A stretch of DNA of 64,000 bases from Eleusine coracana subsp. coracana (taxonomy: Eukaryota > Streptophyta > Magnoliopsida > Poales > Poaceae), in NCBI GenBank assembly GCA_032690845.1, contig CM064426.1, positions 59,868,631-59,932,630 of the forward strand, written 5' to 3'. The position numbers and the translations under genes were made by a program. Below the pieces are notes generated by a model. The model did not search any database. It was not told the DNA's origin and worked only from the letters and a program-made list of their open reading frames with translations. This document shows positions 34,124 through 45,530 of the stretch, piece by piece (the stretch's first letter is position 1; every line of letters begins with the position of its first letter).

Positions 34124-36240
34124 ATGGCCGAACTTCCCATCATTCAATACTCGCCAGACTTCAAGATCGCTTTTGGATTGCTCGACTTCACGGTCGGCGA
34201 CAATAGAGTCCTAGGTGTAAACAACTACAGATCAGACTCGACCGCAGCCAGCCCCATGGCACGACCACCGAGTCCGTCTAACATTATCCCTGCTTTGATC
34301 CCACTCAGATCCGAGCAGGAAGACTCTTATTTCGGATATGACTCGACATCAGATCGGTCTTTTGATGAGGACACGGTCGGATTGACCTACTCATATCCTC
34401 ATATAGTCAACATGGTGGATATAGTAGATCCAGCTGCTAGAAACCAGGATGAGGATCCAGATGCTGAAGAAGAAGGGAATCTAGCCGGTGGTCTCCAAAA
34501 CCAGCCAGTCGAAGGAGGCCGACAGGATGATAACCCGCCAGCTGATGAATTATCGGTCGGTCACCGCCATCGACCAAGAGGGTCGCGCGGATCACGTAAT
34601 GCACGCCGAGTGGATCTCGGCCCTAACCTTGAAGTGGATCGTGTTAAGGTCTACCACACCCCACAGAACAACATCACCAGGGCCAAGACATTACTTGACA
34701 CTTTAATGGTTGATGACCACTATCAAACTCCTGCTATGCAAAAGGCGGTGGCTATGCTCAAAGATGCAGCAGCACAAGATGCTGCAAAGTCTCAGTCGGT
34801 CGCAAGTTCCAGCCATGTATCTCCTCAGGGTCGGCGAAGGCATGAAGATCTGAGAAATTCTCTCAGCCTCCATGATGGATGAGACACCATCAATTCTCAC
34901 CACGAGGAGCACGCTCGGGACAATCGACGCTATGAGGAAGAGCAGCGTGAATGAAGGATGGATGCCCGATGAGAAGACCGATGGGACAATCAACAAGAAG
35001 ACCGATGGGACAACCAACAGGATGATCGTCAGAATCCTCCTCCAAGAGACAACCGCAATGACCAATGTCAACATGACGATCAGGATCGGCACGACAATGA
35101 TGACAATTGACAATATCATCATGATGAGGATGTTGGACCACGCCACTGTCGTAGTCCAACTACGTCCCCAGATCAACAAAGGCGGTCACCAACGCTAACT
35201 GACGATGAGATCGATGGCATCAAGGCTTACGTCCCTCGGCTTCGCATTGCTTGATGGCCGAAAGGATTCAAGCCGGTTCCCATCAAAAAATATGATGGAC
35301 AAACCAACCCCCGAGAGTGGTTACAACTCTATAGCATGGCAATCCGGTCGGCTGGAGGTGATTCCTACATAATGGCTAATTGCCTTCCGGTCTGCTTAGA
35401 TCCTGCCGTTCGGATATGGCTCACATCTATATCTGAGGAGTCAGTCACATCATGAGGAGACCTCAACAGGAAACTCATAGAAAGTTTCCAAACAACTTGC
35501 AACCAACCGGGCAACCACTTCGACCTCACTCGGATCAAGCAGAGAGGAGATGAGCCTCTTCGCGACTACATCAAGCAGTTTTGTGCTAAGAAGACTGAGA
35601 TCCCCAACGTCCCCAATCAGCAAATCATTACTGCCTTCTTGGATGGAATTCGCAGTGACGATCTGGTCCGGGAAATCGGTCGGAGGAACCATGACCTCAA
35701 GCTCACCGCTCAAGAGTGCTTCAAGATTACTGATAAGTATGCATCAGGGGAGTCTGCACTTGATGATATCCGAGGAAAGGGCAAGGAGAAGCGGTCGGAC
35801 AAGCCTGAGTCCTCCAAGAAGGACAAAAAGAGAAAACCTGACAATGCTGTCAACACAGTGGACCGGTTTCGGAAGAATCCTCGGACGAACCAGCCGTCTA
35901 CTGATGAGTTGCTGAGTGGCATTTGCCCTTGGCACCCCAAGGGAAACCACAAAGCAAAGGATTACTATTATCTGAAGGGTTTTGTAACAGCTGCGTTCAA
36001 GGTGGCCAAAGATCCCCCGAGGCGCAACAATAGTAACAAAGACAAGCCCAAGGATGATGATGACAAGGATGATTCAGGAGAGTTCCAGGAGCCCCACAAA
36101 GAAGTAAACTTCATCTTCGGAGGCCCGGATGCCTATACATCCAAGCGCAAGCAAAAGTTAGAGCTTCGAAAAATTAACTCGGTGGAGCCAGCTACGCCTC
36201 AGTACATGAGGTGGTCTGAGATGCCAATCACCTTTGATCT
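34124..36240 (+). pseudogene. Element C: gag
   Basis: The start is ATG 34124 (MAELPIIQYSPDF), 53 bp after the LTR. The first 253 residues are open and acidic. Stops follow at about 34880, 34952 and 34970, in a His/Asp/Arg/Gln-rich spacer, and near 35110, 35253 and 35453. The gag core is at 35300-35620 (NPREWLQLYSMAIRSAGGD, LNRKLIESFQTTCNQPG, DEPLRDYIKQFCAKK). The zinc-knuckle-like CPWHPKGNHKAKD (about 35925-35965) has Tyr where element A has the final Cys. Gag, protease and RT share one frame, typical of Tat elements. The breaks mostly fit Trp or Arg codons turned to stop. Confidence 0.82.
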
Positions 36241-36975
36241 GTTGGATCATCCTAAACATCTACCAAAACCAGGTCGCTACCTATTGGTGCTTGCTGCGAC
36301 TATGAAGGAGGTGAAGTTCAACAGAGTACTCATCGATGGAGGAAGCAGTTTGGACTTAATCTTCACCAGGACTCTTCAAGAGCTCGGTCTGTCAATCAAT
36401 GACCTCCAACCGAGTTCTTCACCCTTCCATGGGATTGTGCCTGGCAAGACTTCAGTCCCAATTGGACAAATCACTCTGCCAGTCACCTTTGGCACCCGTG
36501 ATAATTTTAGGACAGAGCATATCCTCTTCTAGGTGGCAGACTTCGAGTCAGCATACCATGCTATCATCGGTCAACCAGCGATGGTCAGGTTTATGGCTGT
36601 TCCGCATTATCCGTATCTCACCCTCAAGATGCCAGGCCTGAACAGAATAATCTCCCTCCACTCTGATCTTTGGAATTCTTTTGATTGCAATGTGCAGAGT
36701 TGTGAGATGGCTACCAAACAGTTGATGCTGTCAGACTGAAAGGAGATCTAGAAGGCGGTCGGTATAGAGGAGCAGACTGGAGCGGAGGTTCCTACAAAGA
36801 TACCTACCAAGGACAAGATCCAGACCGATGACATCCAAACCAAGGAGATTTCGCTCGATCCTGAGGACCCCGATAAGGTGACTTATGCTGGGTCAACCTT
36901 GATGAAAAATAGGAACTCGCGCTCACTCTTTTCCTCCAGGAAAATAGGGATATCTTTGCATGGAAACCTTCTGAC
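36241..36975 (+). pseudogene. Element C: aspartic protease and RT linker
   Basis: This is the protease domain with active-site loop VLIDGGSSLDLIF (Asp codon 36335-36337) and ELGLSINDLQPSSSPFHGIVPG downstream. The frame meets a TAG at 36530-36532, then runs ESAYHAIIGQPAMVRFMAVPH, the usual end of the Tat protease, to a TGA at 36737-36739. A further TAG is near 36750. The linker toward RT (36750-36975) is partly out of frame. Confidence 0.78.
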
Positions 36976-37860
36976 ATGTCGGGAGTTCCTAGGGAAAAGA
37001 TTGAGCACGTGTTGAGGGTACCTCTAGGGGCTACCCCCGTTCGCCAAAGGCTTAGAAGATTTGCGCAAGATCGCAAGGACGCTATGAAGAAGGAGATAGT
37101 TAGATTGTTAGAAGCTAAGTTTATAAAGGAGGTGTATCATCCCGACTGGTTAGAAAATCCAGTCCTTGTACCTAAAAAGAATAAAGAGTGGAGGATGTGT
37201 GTTGATTATACCAATCTCAACAAGGTCTGCCCAAAAGACCCCTTTGCTCTTTCTCGTATTGATCAGATTGTAGATTCGACAGCCGGGTGTGAGCTTTTAA
37301 GCTTTTTGGATGCCTATTCAGGCTATCACCAGATCCCACTGAGAGTCGAAGATCAAATCAAAACTTCCTTTATAACACCCTTCGGCGGCTATTGCTATAT
37401 CACTATGCCGTTCGGTCTAAAAAATGCTGGCGCGACTTACCAATGAGGTATTCAATGCTGCCTTGCCACTCAAATCGGTCGGAACGCTGAAGCGTATGTT
37501 GACGACATCGTTGTCAAGACTCGGTAAATCGAAGAACTTCTCTCTGACCTGGCAGGAACCTTTGACAATCTAAGACATTATTCAATGAAGCTGAATCCTA
37601 AAAAGTGTGTTTTTGGGGTTCCATCGGGAAAGTTACTCGATTACATCGTTTCGAGATGAGGTATAGAGGCTAACCTAGATAAAATCAAGGCAATCCTTGA
37701 TATGAAGCTGCCTAATTCTCAAAGGGACATTCAGAAGCTGACCGGATGCATGGCATCTTTCAGTCGCTTTATTTCCCGACAGGGGGTTAGGGGGTTACCA
37801 CTCTTCCGATTGCTTAAAAAGCTGGACGACTTTGTTTGGACTGAAGAGGCGTAGTCGGCA
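36976..37860 (+). pseudogene. Element C: reverse transcriptase
   Basis: The blocks VPKKNKEWRMCVDYTNLNK, LLSFLDAYSGYHQIPL and MPFGLKNAGATYQ are followed by a TGA at 37444-37446 where element A has Arg. Then comes AEAYVDDIVVKTR with the catalytic YVDD at 37495-37506, a TAA directly after, and YSMKLNPKKCVFG. Later blocks (RQGVRGLPLFRLLKK) are also interrupted by single stops. All catalytic Asp residues are present, but no continuous protein can be made. Confidence 0.85.
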
Positions 37861-38340
37861 CTGGACGAATTAAAGAGTCATCTCAGCAGTATTCCAGTGT
37901 TGGTGCCTCCGGAGCCAGGAGAAAAACTTCAGCTTTACATCTTGGCCACAACCCAGTTTGTGAGTACTGTTTTGACAGTCGACCGAGAAGAGGAGGGACA
38001 TGTGCAAAAGGTACAACATCTGGTCTACTTTGTGTGCGAGGTTCTCAGCGCCTCTAAGACAAGGTACCAGCAGATCTTGAAGTTGTTATATGCATTATTG
38101 ATCATCTCGAGGAAGTTGAAGCACTATTTCCAAGCTCATCCAATTGAAGTTCAAACTTCTTTTGCACTCGGGACGGTATTACATAACCGAGAAGCTGAAG
38201 GAAAAATAGCCAAGTGGGCAGTCGAGCTTGGTCAGTATACCATTACGTCCGCGCCTCGGTCGGCTATAAAGGGACAAGCGTTAGCTGAATTCGTTGCCGA
38301 GTGGACAGGGATTCAAAATCCTCCTACTACCCAAGATATC
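37861..38340 (+). pseudogene. Element C: RNase H1-type domain
   Basis: This follows RT in frame: LQLYILATTQFVSTVLTV, then QHLVYFVCEVLSASKTRYQQILKL, KHYFQAHPIEVQT and the closing APRSAIKGQALAEFVAEW. As usual in Tat elements, several classical RNase H catalytic residues are replaced in this domain (family knowledge), and a second RNase H follows. The frame is open from 37897 to 38433. Confidence 0.75.
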
Positions 38341-38800
38341 GAATACTGGAAAATGTACTTTTATGGTTCCCTTCAATTACAAGGGGCGGGTGTGGGAGTT
38401 GTATTTATCTCGCCTACTGGAGAAAGGCTTTGATACGTCCTTCAAATCATGTTTAGCGCGTCTAAAAATGCTGCAGAATATGAAGCTCTCCTACACGGTC
38501 TACGCATTGCTGTGTCACTCGGCATTAAGCGCATCGACATATTTGGTGATTCGGCCTTGGTCATTAATCAGGTTAGCAAGGATTGGAATTGTGTAGATAA
38601 TAACATGAGTGTTTATTGCCAAGAAGTGCGAAAAGTCAAAGACAAGTTTAATGGATTGAAGTTCACACATGTTCTCCGAGATAATAACCAGGCGGCTGAT
38701 GAGTTAGCCAAGATAGGATCATCTCGGTCTGCAGTACCGCCGGGTGTTTTCCTACATGTTCTAGATTCTCCAACAATTTCTCCCCGGTCGGACATGGTAT
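38341..38800 (+). pseudogene. Element C: archaeal-type RNase H
   Basis: This is the additional RNase H specific to the Tat lineage. WKMYFYGSLQL has Tyr where the first catalytic Asp lies in related copies (element A reads YFDRS). Then follow VGVVFISPTGERL with a stop near 38431, AAEYEALLHGLRIAVSLG with the conserved Glu, DIFGDSALVINQV with Asp, and DNNQAADELAKIGSSRS. The first acidic residue appears lost. Confidence 0.75.
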
Positions 38801-40082
38801 GAGTATTGTTCCTGATCTTGATGACGATGACGTCTCCAAGACCGACTGGCGTGACCCACTCATTCGGTATTTGGATAAGGGAACGCTGCCCTCAGATCCT
38901 GATAAGCAGCAAAGATTGGAGATCCGATCTCGAGGATACTTGTTGGTGGGGGACCAACTTTACAAAAGGGGTGGTTCCAACATTTTGATGCGATGCATCT
39001 CAATTCCTGAAGGCCAGAAGTTGGTAGAAGAGATTCATTCAGGAATATGCGGCAATCATGCAGCTTCCAAGACTTTGGTTGGCAAAGCTTTCCGGCAAGG
39101 GTTTTATTGGCCCACGGCGGTCGAAGATGCACACCAAGTTGTTCGGAAGTATGAGGGTTGTCAATTCTTCGCTCAACAGACACATGTGCCTTCACAGTAA
39201 CTTCACATGATACCATTGACTTGGCCATTTGCTGTTTGGGGGCTTGATATTGTCGATCCTTTCAAGAAAGCGCCAGGCGGGTTCACTCATTTGTTTGTTG
39301 CTATCGACAAATTCACCAAGTGGATTGAAGCAAAGCCGATCAGCAAGATTACCTCCAAGAAGGCGATCGAGTTTGTCAAAGATATATTCACTTGGTTTGG
39401 AGTTCCTCATGATATCATTACCGATAATGACACTCAATTCACTTCAGTGGAGTTCCGGGACTTTGCCGATGAGATGGGAATAAAGATCCACTTTGCATCA
39501 GTGGCTCATCCGAAAAGCAATGGGCAGGTCAAATGGGCCAATGGTATGATTCTTCAAGGATTAAAGCCGTGGATATTTGACAGACTCAAACCTTATGCCG
39601 GTCGGTGGGTCAAAGAGTTGCCTTCAGTCCTCTGGGGGCTTCGAACAAACACTAGTTGGGCTATAGGACAAGCACCTTTTTCATTGGTCTATGGCTCAAA
39701 AGCTATGTTGCCGACTGAGGTCAGTCTTGTTTCAACACGAGTTCAAGCGTACGATGAAAAGCTTTCTGAGGAGAACCGAGAGATTGATTTGATTGCGGTA
39801 GAGGAGTTGCACGATCGCACTCTATTTTGGTCAGCACTCTACCAACAAGGCTTGCATCGTTATTATGATAAGAATGTCCGCAGTTGCCATTTTCAAGTTG
39901 GAGACCTAGTGCTTCGCCGAGTGCAATCGACAAAGAATCAGCATAAGCTCTCTCCGAAGTGGGAAGGACCATACGTAGTGAAGGAAGTCACTCGCCCGGG
40001 GGCTTACCGACTGATGTCTGAAGACGGCGATGATATTCCAAACTTCTGGAACATAAATCTTCTACGTCGATTCTATACTTAG
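38801..40082 (+). pseudogene. Element C: integrase
   Basis: The zinc domain reads GNHAASKT then VRKYEGCQ. The first Cys of the HHCC set is Tyr (39150-39152), whereas element A has Cys. A TAA at about 39198 follows PSQ. The core has Asp in WGLDIVDP and Asp in IITDNDTQF, but the third acidic residue is Lys (GQVKWAN, AAA 39531-39533), so the DDE triad is broken. The remainder is full length: GLKPWIFDRLKPYAGRWVK, AMLPTEVSLVSTRV, KWEGPYVVKEV, ending RRFYT at 40082. Not catalytically competent as read. Confidence 0.88.
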
Positions 40083-40614
40083 CTATTATTTTGTGTATTT
40101 ATACATTATTTATGAATGAAACTTCAGTCTTTTTTAATGAAAGATTTTCTGATGATTTTCATTCTATATCTGTCTCAATTCCTTAATTTATACTATTAAA
40201 CAATCAAGCCAGGGGGCTAACAATAATGTCCCATCTTGGTCTAACCATAATTTGGTTTTTAGCCTATTTTTTGACTGACTTATTATCATGAGATCTTGAG
40301 TTTTGGTCTTTATTATTTTGGTCGTACGCTTATACATCATGGTTAAATACTTTGTGCTGCACATCAGACTACCACTACACTAAATCCAGAGCCAAAAGTG
40401 TGAGAGGTCATGTGTCGATTGGTCGATTCTATTTGTTACGCGGTTACGGGTTAAAACCTAATATGTTATGGCAGTCCGATGCAATCTTTGTTTCTCTTGA
40501 TAGAAACATGTCAATGATATCTTTGTCAAACTTCTAAAGCTATAAAAGCATAAGATTAGTTTATACATAAGTATCATTACACAAATACTACTAATGTTTT
40601 ATAATATTACAGGA
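40083..40614. other. Tail-to-tail spacer in element C
   Basis: I see no gene here. The integrase stop and the antisense-gene stop face each other across 530 bp of AT-rich sequence; landmarks such as caatcaagccagggggct (40201) are shared with element A's spacer. Both transcripts should end here. Confidence 0.6.
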
Positions 40615-43454
40615 TTATATCTCCTTTGAAGGAGAAGAAGAGTCTGCCCGAAGTTCGACCTCTGGAGTTGCTGGGGTAGTCGGCACGATCGGATTGATTT
40701 CTATATTTTCGACCAAGGCCTGGGAAGTCTCTAGCATGGAATCCAGAAGCAGCTGATATTGGTCGTCGGTCAGGTCGGGGTTAAATCCCTCTTTGATCTT
40801 GTCCAATAGCAGAGCAGGAGACTAGGATTGGCAAATCGCCAGCACTTGACTCCCGGCTTCGGTTGCCACTTGCCGAGTGTTATGAGCAATGGCTTCTGAT
40901 ACATGCTCCAACAAGTAGTACAGAGAGTGACCGGTCTGCTCTACTCGGTTAACATGAACATAGTTCATTGCTTTTCGAGCGGCGTAAGATAGAGCTGCAA
41001 ATAATAATTATTGGTCAGTATGATCAACAGAAGAATCAAGCAGAAGGAAGAAGTCGAAGGCTTACTGGCAAGTTTACATTTGAAAGATTTGGAGACAGCC
41101 TTAGCTTTCTCTATCTTCACCTCAGACCCCTTCAGCTCCTTCTGCAGCCGAGTGATCTCGGTCTTCTGATCTTCAACCAATTTGGAGAGGCTTTCCTTCT
41201 CAACCTTCAAGGCGTCAACGAACCTCTGCTGGTTGGAAGTCAACTTCTCCAGATCGGTGATTTTTTGATCGCGAGCTAAAAGTAAAGCTTTTAGCATCAG
41301 AGTGGTCAGCAGATTGCTTAAATATGGATGGTAGGAAAACTTACCAGCCAGATCTGCACGAACTTGGTCTAAAACCTTGTTTATCTCTTGTCGGTCGGCC
41401 AATAGCTTCTTGTTTTCCTCTAGGGATTTGGAGAGTTGCTGACTGGTGACTAGCAAGACAAGTAAGAAGTTAGTCTAAAAACATAAAGACAAGAAGATTA
41501 GGCGACAACGGACATACCAAAAGTTTCGGCTTCAAGATATTCCACTCTAGCCTGCTTTCGCTCCTAAAGAGCATACACTTTCTGATATGCAGAAGATAAA
41601 TAAGCTAAAGGTTGAGAGCAAAGCAAGGTAAAAGCATAATGTTGAGTTACCTTGCTGGACTCCCGGTGTTGGTGCAAAATCTCCGCATCCTCTACCTCAG
41701 GCCGACCAAGCATATCTGTAGGAAGAGTTCTTTTACCATTGTCAAGAGGCAAAGAGACATTAGTTGGAATGGTCTGAGGCAGAGGCTCGGGAGTGGAGGC
41801 AGGAACCATCTTTTCAAATGGTTTATCCACTTCGGTCGGCGTGTTTGAAGACTTGCCAACCAAATGGGACACGCCAGTCGGACGAGGTGGGAGCGTAGAC
41901 CGAGTATCCTCAGATCCCTGAGCACTCTGAGAATCACTTGTCCGACTACCAAGAAAAAGTAAATAAATAAAAGAAAGAGATCAGGAGATGTTGAGATCAA
42001 CAATAAGAAACAAGGAGTATAGGGTTTAAAGATTAAACCTGGGAGCTTTCTTGAGCTTGATCCGGCATAGCCTCTTCTTTGAAGAAGTTGACTGAAAATC
42101 AGTCTCCTTCCTCTTTTGAGAGGGCTAGTCAGTCTTGCAGTCTGCACTACCTCTTCCGGTCGGTCTAAAGATGGGTTGAAGGTTGCAGGAGCAGATTGAC
42201 CAGCATCTACGGTAGTTATTTCTTCATCGTCGTCCTGGTCCCCTACATATTGGCAAAGGCATGCGATAGTCTGCTTCTAGAGCTTGTCAAGGGAGGCCAG
42301 AGTAACGACGGGAGTGGCGCTGACTGGCCGAGCGCATGCGGAGGAACTTGAACCCCCAGCGCCGGTCAGCGGAGTCTTCTTGACATAATCAGGTCCCTCA
42401 GTATCGGTCTGAGGGAGCGGGGGATGAGATACATAAGTATCCTGCACTTGCATAAAGATCAAAACAATGAGTACAATCTCAAGATAGGATAACAAGGGTT
42501 AGCTAAAGGCAGACTGAGGCTTACTCGGGCTCGCATTGTGCCCTTGTTATACGCCTTTGTGACCAAAGAATGGTCCTGAAGGATTTCCCCTTCAAACATC
42601 TTCACCAAGCGTCTTTGGCGGAGTTCGCCATTCGATGGATCCGGCACCTCCCTGGTATCATCCTCATAGACATAGTCCCATGCCGGGTGACATTGAAGCT
42701 TCAGGGGCTTAACTCATCGGATGATGAAGCTTTTGGCCACTGTGATGCCATCGATGCCTTCAACCTTCAGATCGGCAATTTTCTTGAGCAGGGTGACCAC
42801 TTGAGGATCGGCCGGATCGGGCTTCTCGGTCCAATGCACTTGGGGAATAGCCTTTGCACCAGTGAAGTCAGCAAGAACAGGGGGAGGGTTGTCACAATAG
42901 AACCACTCGTCTTTCCATTTCTTGTTTCCGGTCTTCAACGGGACATTGATGTAGGCCTCCTTCTTGCATAATTGGAAGCCGACGCCGCCTATGGCCACTT
43001 GGTTTTCCTTGGTAGGCAGCGGTCGGAGGACAAACAGATGGCAGAAGAGATCGAAATGGGGAAGAACGCCAAGAAAAGCTTCGCACAAATGTACAAAGAT
43101 GGAAATATGAAGAATGGAGTTAGGATTGAGATTGACAAGCTCAATCCCATAGAAAAAAAGGAGCCCGCGCAAAAAACTGCAGCAGGGAACTCGAAAGCCA
43201 TGCTCAAAGAATGAGCAAAACACTATGATCTGCTGGTGAATAGGGATGAGGCAGGATTCGCGAGGTACCTTCCAGTCGTTCCGAGCCTGCTCTGGAAGGA
43301 CGCCATCCACCACCATCTTATTCATATCAGCCTGTGAAAGGCTGCTCTGCGAGAACTCCCGAAGTTTCTTTGGGATGTCGACCTCCGACAAGGACGACAC
43401 GGCGGCGGCGGCGGAAGAAGCCGGGATTGAAATGGAAGTCCTCTTGCGACCCAT
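40615..43454 (-). pseudogene. Element C antisense gene (spliced; gypsy-type transposon domain plus coiled coil)
   Basis: The ATG at 43454 opens MGRKRTSISIPASS. Exon 1 is the best-preserved copy of the 'putative gypsy type transposon' (PF04195-like) domain: SFFEHGFRVPCCSFLRGLL, GIELVNLNPNSILHI, LCEAFLGVLPHFDLF, WKDEWFYCDNPPP. Introns matched to element A are 42448-42524, 41946-42038, 41583-41650, 41450-41517, 41276-41344 and 40995-41065. Exons 5 and 6 are 105 and 210 nt, exactly as in A, and encode a coiled coil (SLEENKKLLADRQEIN, KLVEDQKTEITRLQKEL). It ends PSKEI. Damage: TGA at about 42714 (also present in A), one extra base in exon 4, AA instead of AG at the first acceptor, and a TAG before SPALLLDK. 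Function unknown. Confidence 0.78.
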
Positions 43455-43660
43455 CGCGAACAGGGTTGGACGCAGTGAAGGAGTTCAAAGAACTTCGCCG
43501 AAGCTCGGGGGCTAAACGCGGCGGGATCTGTGGTGGCCGGAAGCAAGAAAGCTAACCCTAGCCGGAAAAACAGAGGAGTCGCGAGAGTAGAGAAGGCGCA
43601 AGGAAGACGAAGAGTTCGTGGGCAAATGCGGCGTGGACTGAAGGTCAACCTGGTGCAGCC

Positions 43661-43667
43661 TTTTATA
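43661..43667 (-). promoter_or_regulatory. Probable TATA box of the element C antisense gene
   Basis: On the minus strand tataaaa lies 207 bp upstream of the ATG at 43454, with a C-rich leader between them (cttcgtcttcc, ttctctactctcgcg). The antisense gene therefore appears to have its own promoter inside the element. Confidence 0.5.
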
Positions 43668-44388
43668 CCCTTGCCTTTTTGACCTAAGGGTCCCATGGGC
43701 CGGGGTGGGCCATACTATAGTGCAACCCTAATATTAACTTAGAAGTATTAAGGACTTAAGCCCATTAGGGTTACAAACCCAGAAAAATGAGACTCGGGGG
43801 GCTTCTTTGATGAGAAGTACCCGAGAATTATTTTGCCATATCTATGTGATTTGATGATCATGTGGCAAAGGACTTGATGGTCATATGGTACAGGTTCAAA
43901 GGTTATGGTATTGACTAAAGTCAAATAACCAGAATTACCAAATTCGGACTTGAATGGGTGATTGGAATTAGGGAAAAGCTATATTTTGACAAAAGTCATT
44001 TAGCTTAACTGAATATGACTAGAGTCATAAAATTCCGACCGACCCATCACTCGAAAATAATATGTGCCACTCGGCCGGTCTAATGATCGGTCGGTAAAGT
44101 GGTCACTTAGCAATAGGACCTAAGGGTTTGACAACCAAAGGTCTGAAAGATTCAAACTTGATGGTTTGAATATCTGTAAACAAATTAATAAGAGCTAATA
44201 CAATTAGACTCTTGCATTATTTGTTAGTCTCCAAATTATACAAGAGTCGGGGGGCTACACTTGATCAGGTGCACCTAACCGGTGCACCAGATCTATCAGG
44301 AACTTCAATAACGAGGTCTTCCTAATTTATGATCTTTAGATCATTCAGAGAATTAAAGCTCAAAATTAGAAAGCACTCGGGGTCTGCT
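43668..44388. other. Element C 3' non-coding region
   Basis: I see no gene here. It is AT-rich, shared with element A 3246-4109 in reverse, and ends with the purine-rich cactcggggtctgc directly before the 3' LTR, the likely plus-strand primer. Confidence 0.6.
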
Positions 44389-44791
44389 GTGGGATACTTG
44401 CTTTACGGGTATCCTCATACAAGGCTAAGTCGGTAGTCGACCGGGTACTTCATCAACAAGGAAGCCGACCGACTTGGCTTGAAGTGCAAGACAAGAAAGA
44501 TTAGACTTACTACATAGAATCATTGTAGAGTACGACTAGGACTCTGCTTGTACTCCCCTGCCGACCGGATATTAAGGCGGCAAGGTACCTCCCATGGAGG
44601 GGGAGAGGGATTGTTGGAGGCAATTAGACACAACTTCTCATGACAATCAATATAATACAGAACACAGGACGTAGGGTTTTTACTCTCATTGAGAGGGCCC
44701 AAACCTGTATAACTTGGCGTCTTGTGTAACCATCGTAGTTCTTGGTCTCGACGTAGCCCTATATATTTACTACCAGTATTGAGCATTGACA
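44389..44791 (+). repeat. Element C 3' LTR
   Basis: This 403-bp LTR starts TGTGGGATACTTG and ends GAGCATTGACA. It is the partner of 33667-34071. The flank ccatc (44792-44796) matches ccctc before the 5' LTR except for one base. Confidence 0.9.
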
Positions 44792-45045
44792 CCATCTCTT
44801 TACTATTTTGAATTGTGTGCTCTAGTGACTAGGGTGAATTGTGACTTGCATAGGCTAGTGTCTTTTGCTTCCTCGCTTTATCTTATCATGAACACTAGCA
44901 TGTGTAGGGTCTTGGCCTACTGGAATTGGTTAGGTTGCTTCTATTGTTAGACTCAAGTAGTGGAAATTGAAGTAATTGGATTTGTGAGAAACTTACCGAT
45001 CCCCCCCCCCCCCACCTCTCTCGGTACGCCTTCGGTCCTTACACA
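44792..45045 (+). repeat. Continuation of copia H LTR after element C
   Basis: This should follow on from 33666 in the original host LTR. It contains no gene and ends in a run of 13 C (45001-45013) where the inverted LTR segment begins. The assignment rests on the target duplication of element C rather than on a second copy. Confidence 0.5.
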
Positions 45046-45486
45046 AGGCACAAGCTCACCTCCCTTGAGAACTTGCCGGACTCCCCGAGCCGACACGAGC
45101 GCTCACTAGCGATGCCCCTTTCACCAGCAGGCTCAAACTGTGTACAAACATTTGGCGGCCTTCTCAACCGATCATGATAGGCTCGATCACCGACACCTAA
45201 CCGGTCTAGATCTCACCATAGACCAAGAGTAATGATCTAGATCACACCTTCAAGGACACCCTAGCCTAAGATGTGCATCAATACTCAAGTTACTCTCACT
45301 AGCACTCTCAAGATATGCAATATCTCCTCCTAGTGCTCTCATCTTTTCCTCTTGGCTCTCACGAAATGCTCCAAGCAATTCCACTAGCCAAGTGAGGTCT
45401 CCAAGACCCCAGCAATTAAGTTATATAGGCTTCCAACCTCCAACTAGCCGTTGCTCCACGAAATCTCCATTCTGGGCATCCTGACC
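45046..45486 (-). repeat. Inverted copy of part of the copia LTR
   Basis: Read on the minus strand this matches 33049-33490 almost throughout. Shared landmarks are tttcgtggagcaa, agcctatataa, gtgtccttga, accggttaggtgt, cggctcggggagtccggcaagttctc and gtgagcttgtgc. It abuts the direct LTR start at 45487, so two copies of the LTR are arranged head-to-head over this junction. Confidence 0.8.
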
Positions 45487-45530
45487 TATAAGGATCATGA
45501 CCATTGAGGTCACCCCAAGGTATGAAGTTT
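45487..45530 (+). repeat. Start of a second copia-type LTR
   Basis: The sequence tataaggatcatgaccatt onward matches the first 46 bp of the LTR at 32244 (with TG changed to TA at the terminus) and then stops at the edge of element D. The remainder resumes at 52663, with 423 bp of LTR missing in between. Confidence 0.75.

Larger units (their letters stand above)
33667..44791 (+). mobile_element. Element C: Tat-type Ty3/gypsy retrotransposon with antisense gene
   Basis: This 11.1-kb element is of the same family as A, in the opposite orientation and without A's internal insertions. It is bounded by LTRs 33667-34071 and 44389-44791, with a 5-bp target duplication of one mismatch. Order: 5' LTR, primer-binding region, gag-protease-RT in one frame, RNase H, archaeal-type RNase H, integrase, tail-to-tail antisense gene, 3' LTR. 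It serves as the uninterrupted reference for the insertions in A and for the exon structure of the antisense gene. Coding damage is mostly single nonsense codons. Confidence 0.9.

Noticed and set aside
45001..45013. Run of 13 C, with similar runs at 12707-12717 (G) and 57085-57098 (C), as regulatory or G-quadruplex sites
   Set aside because: Single uninterrupted homopolymers are common slippage products, and their length may also be a sequencing artefact; nothing ties them to a function.
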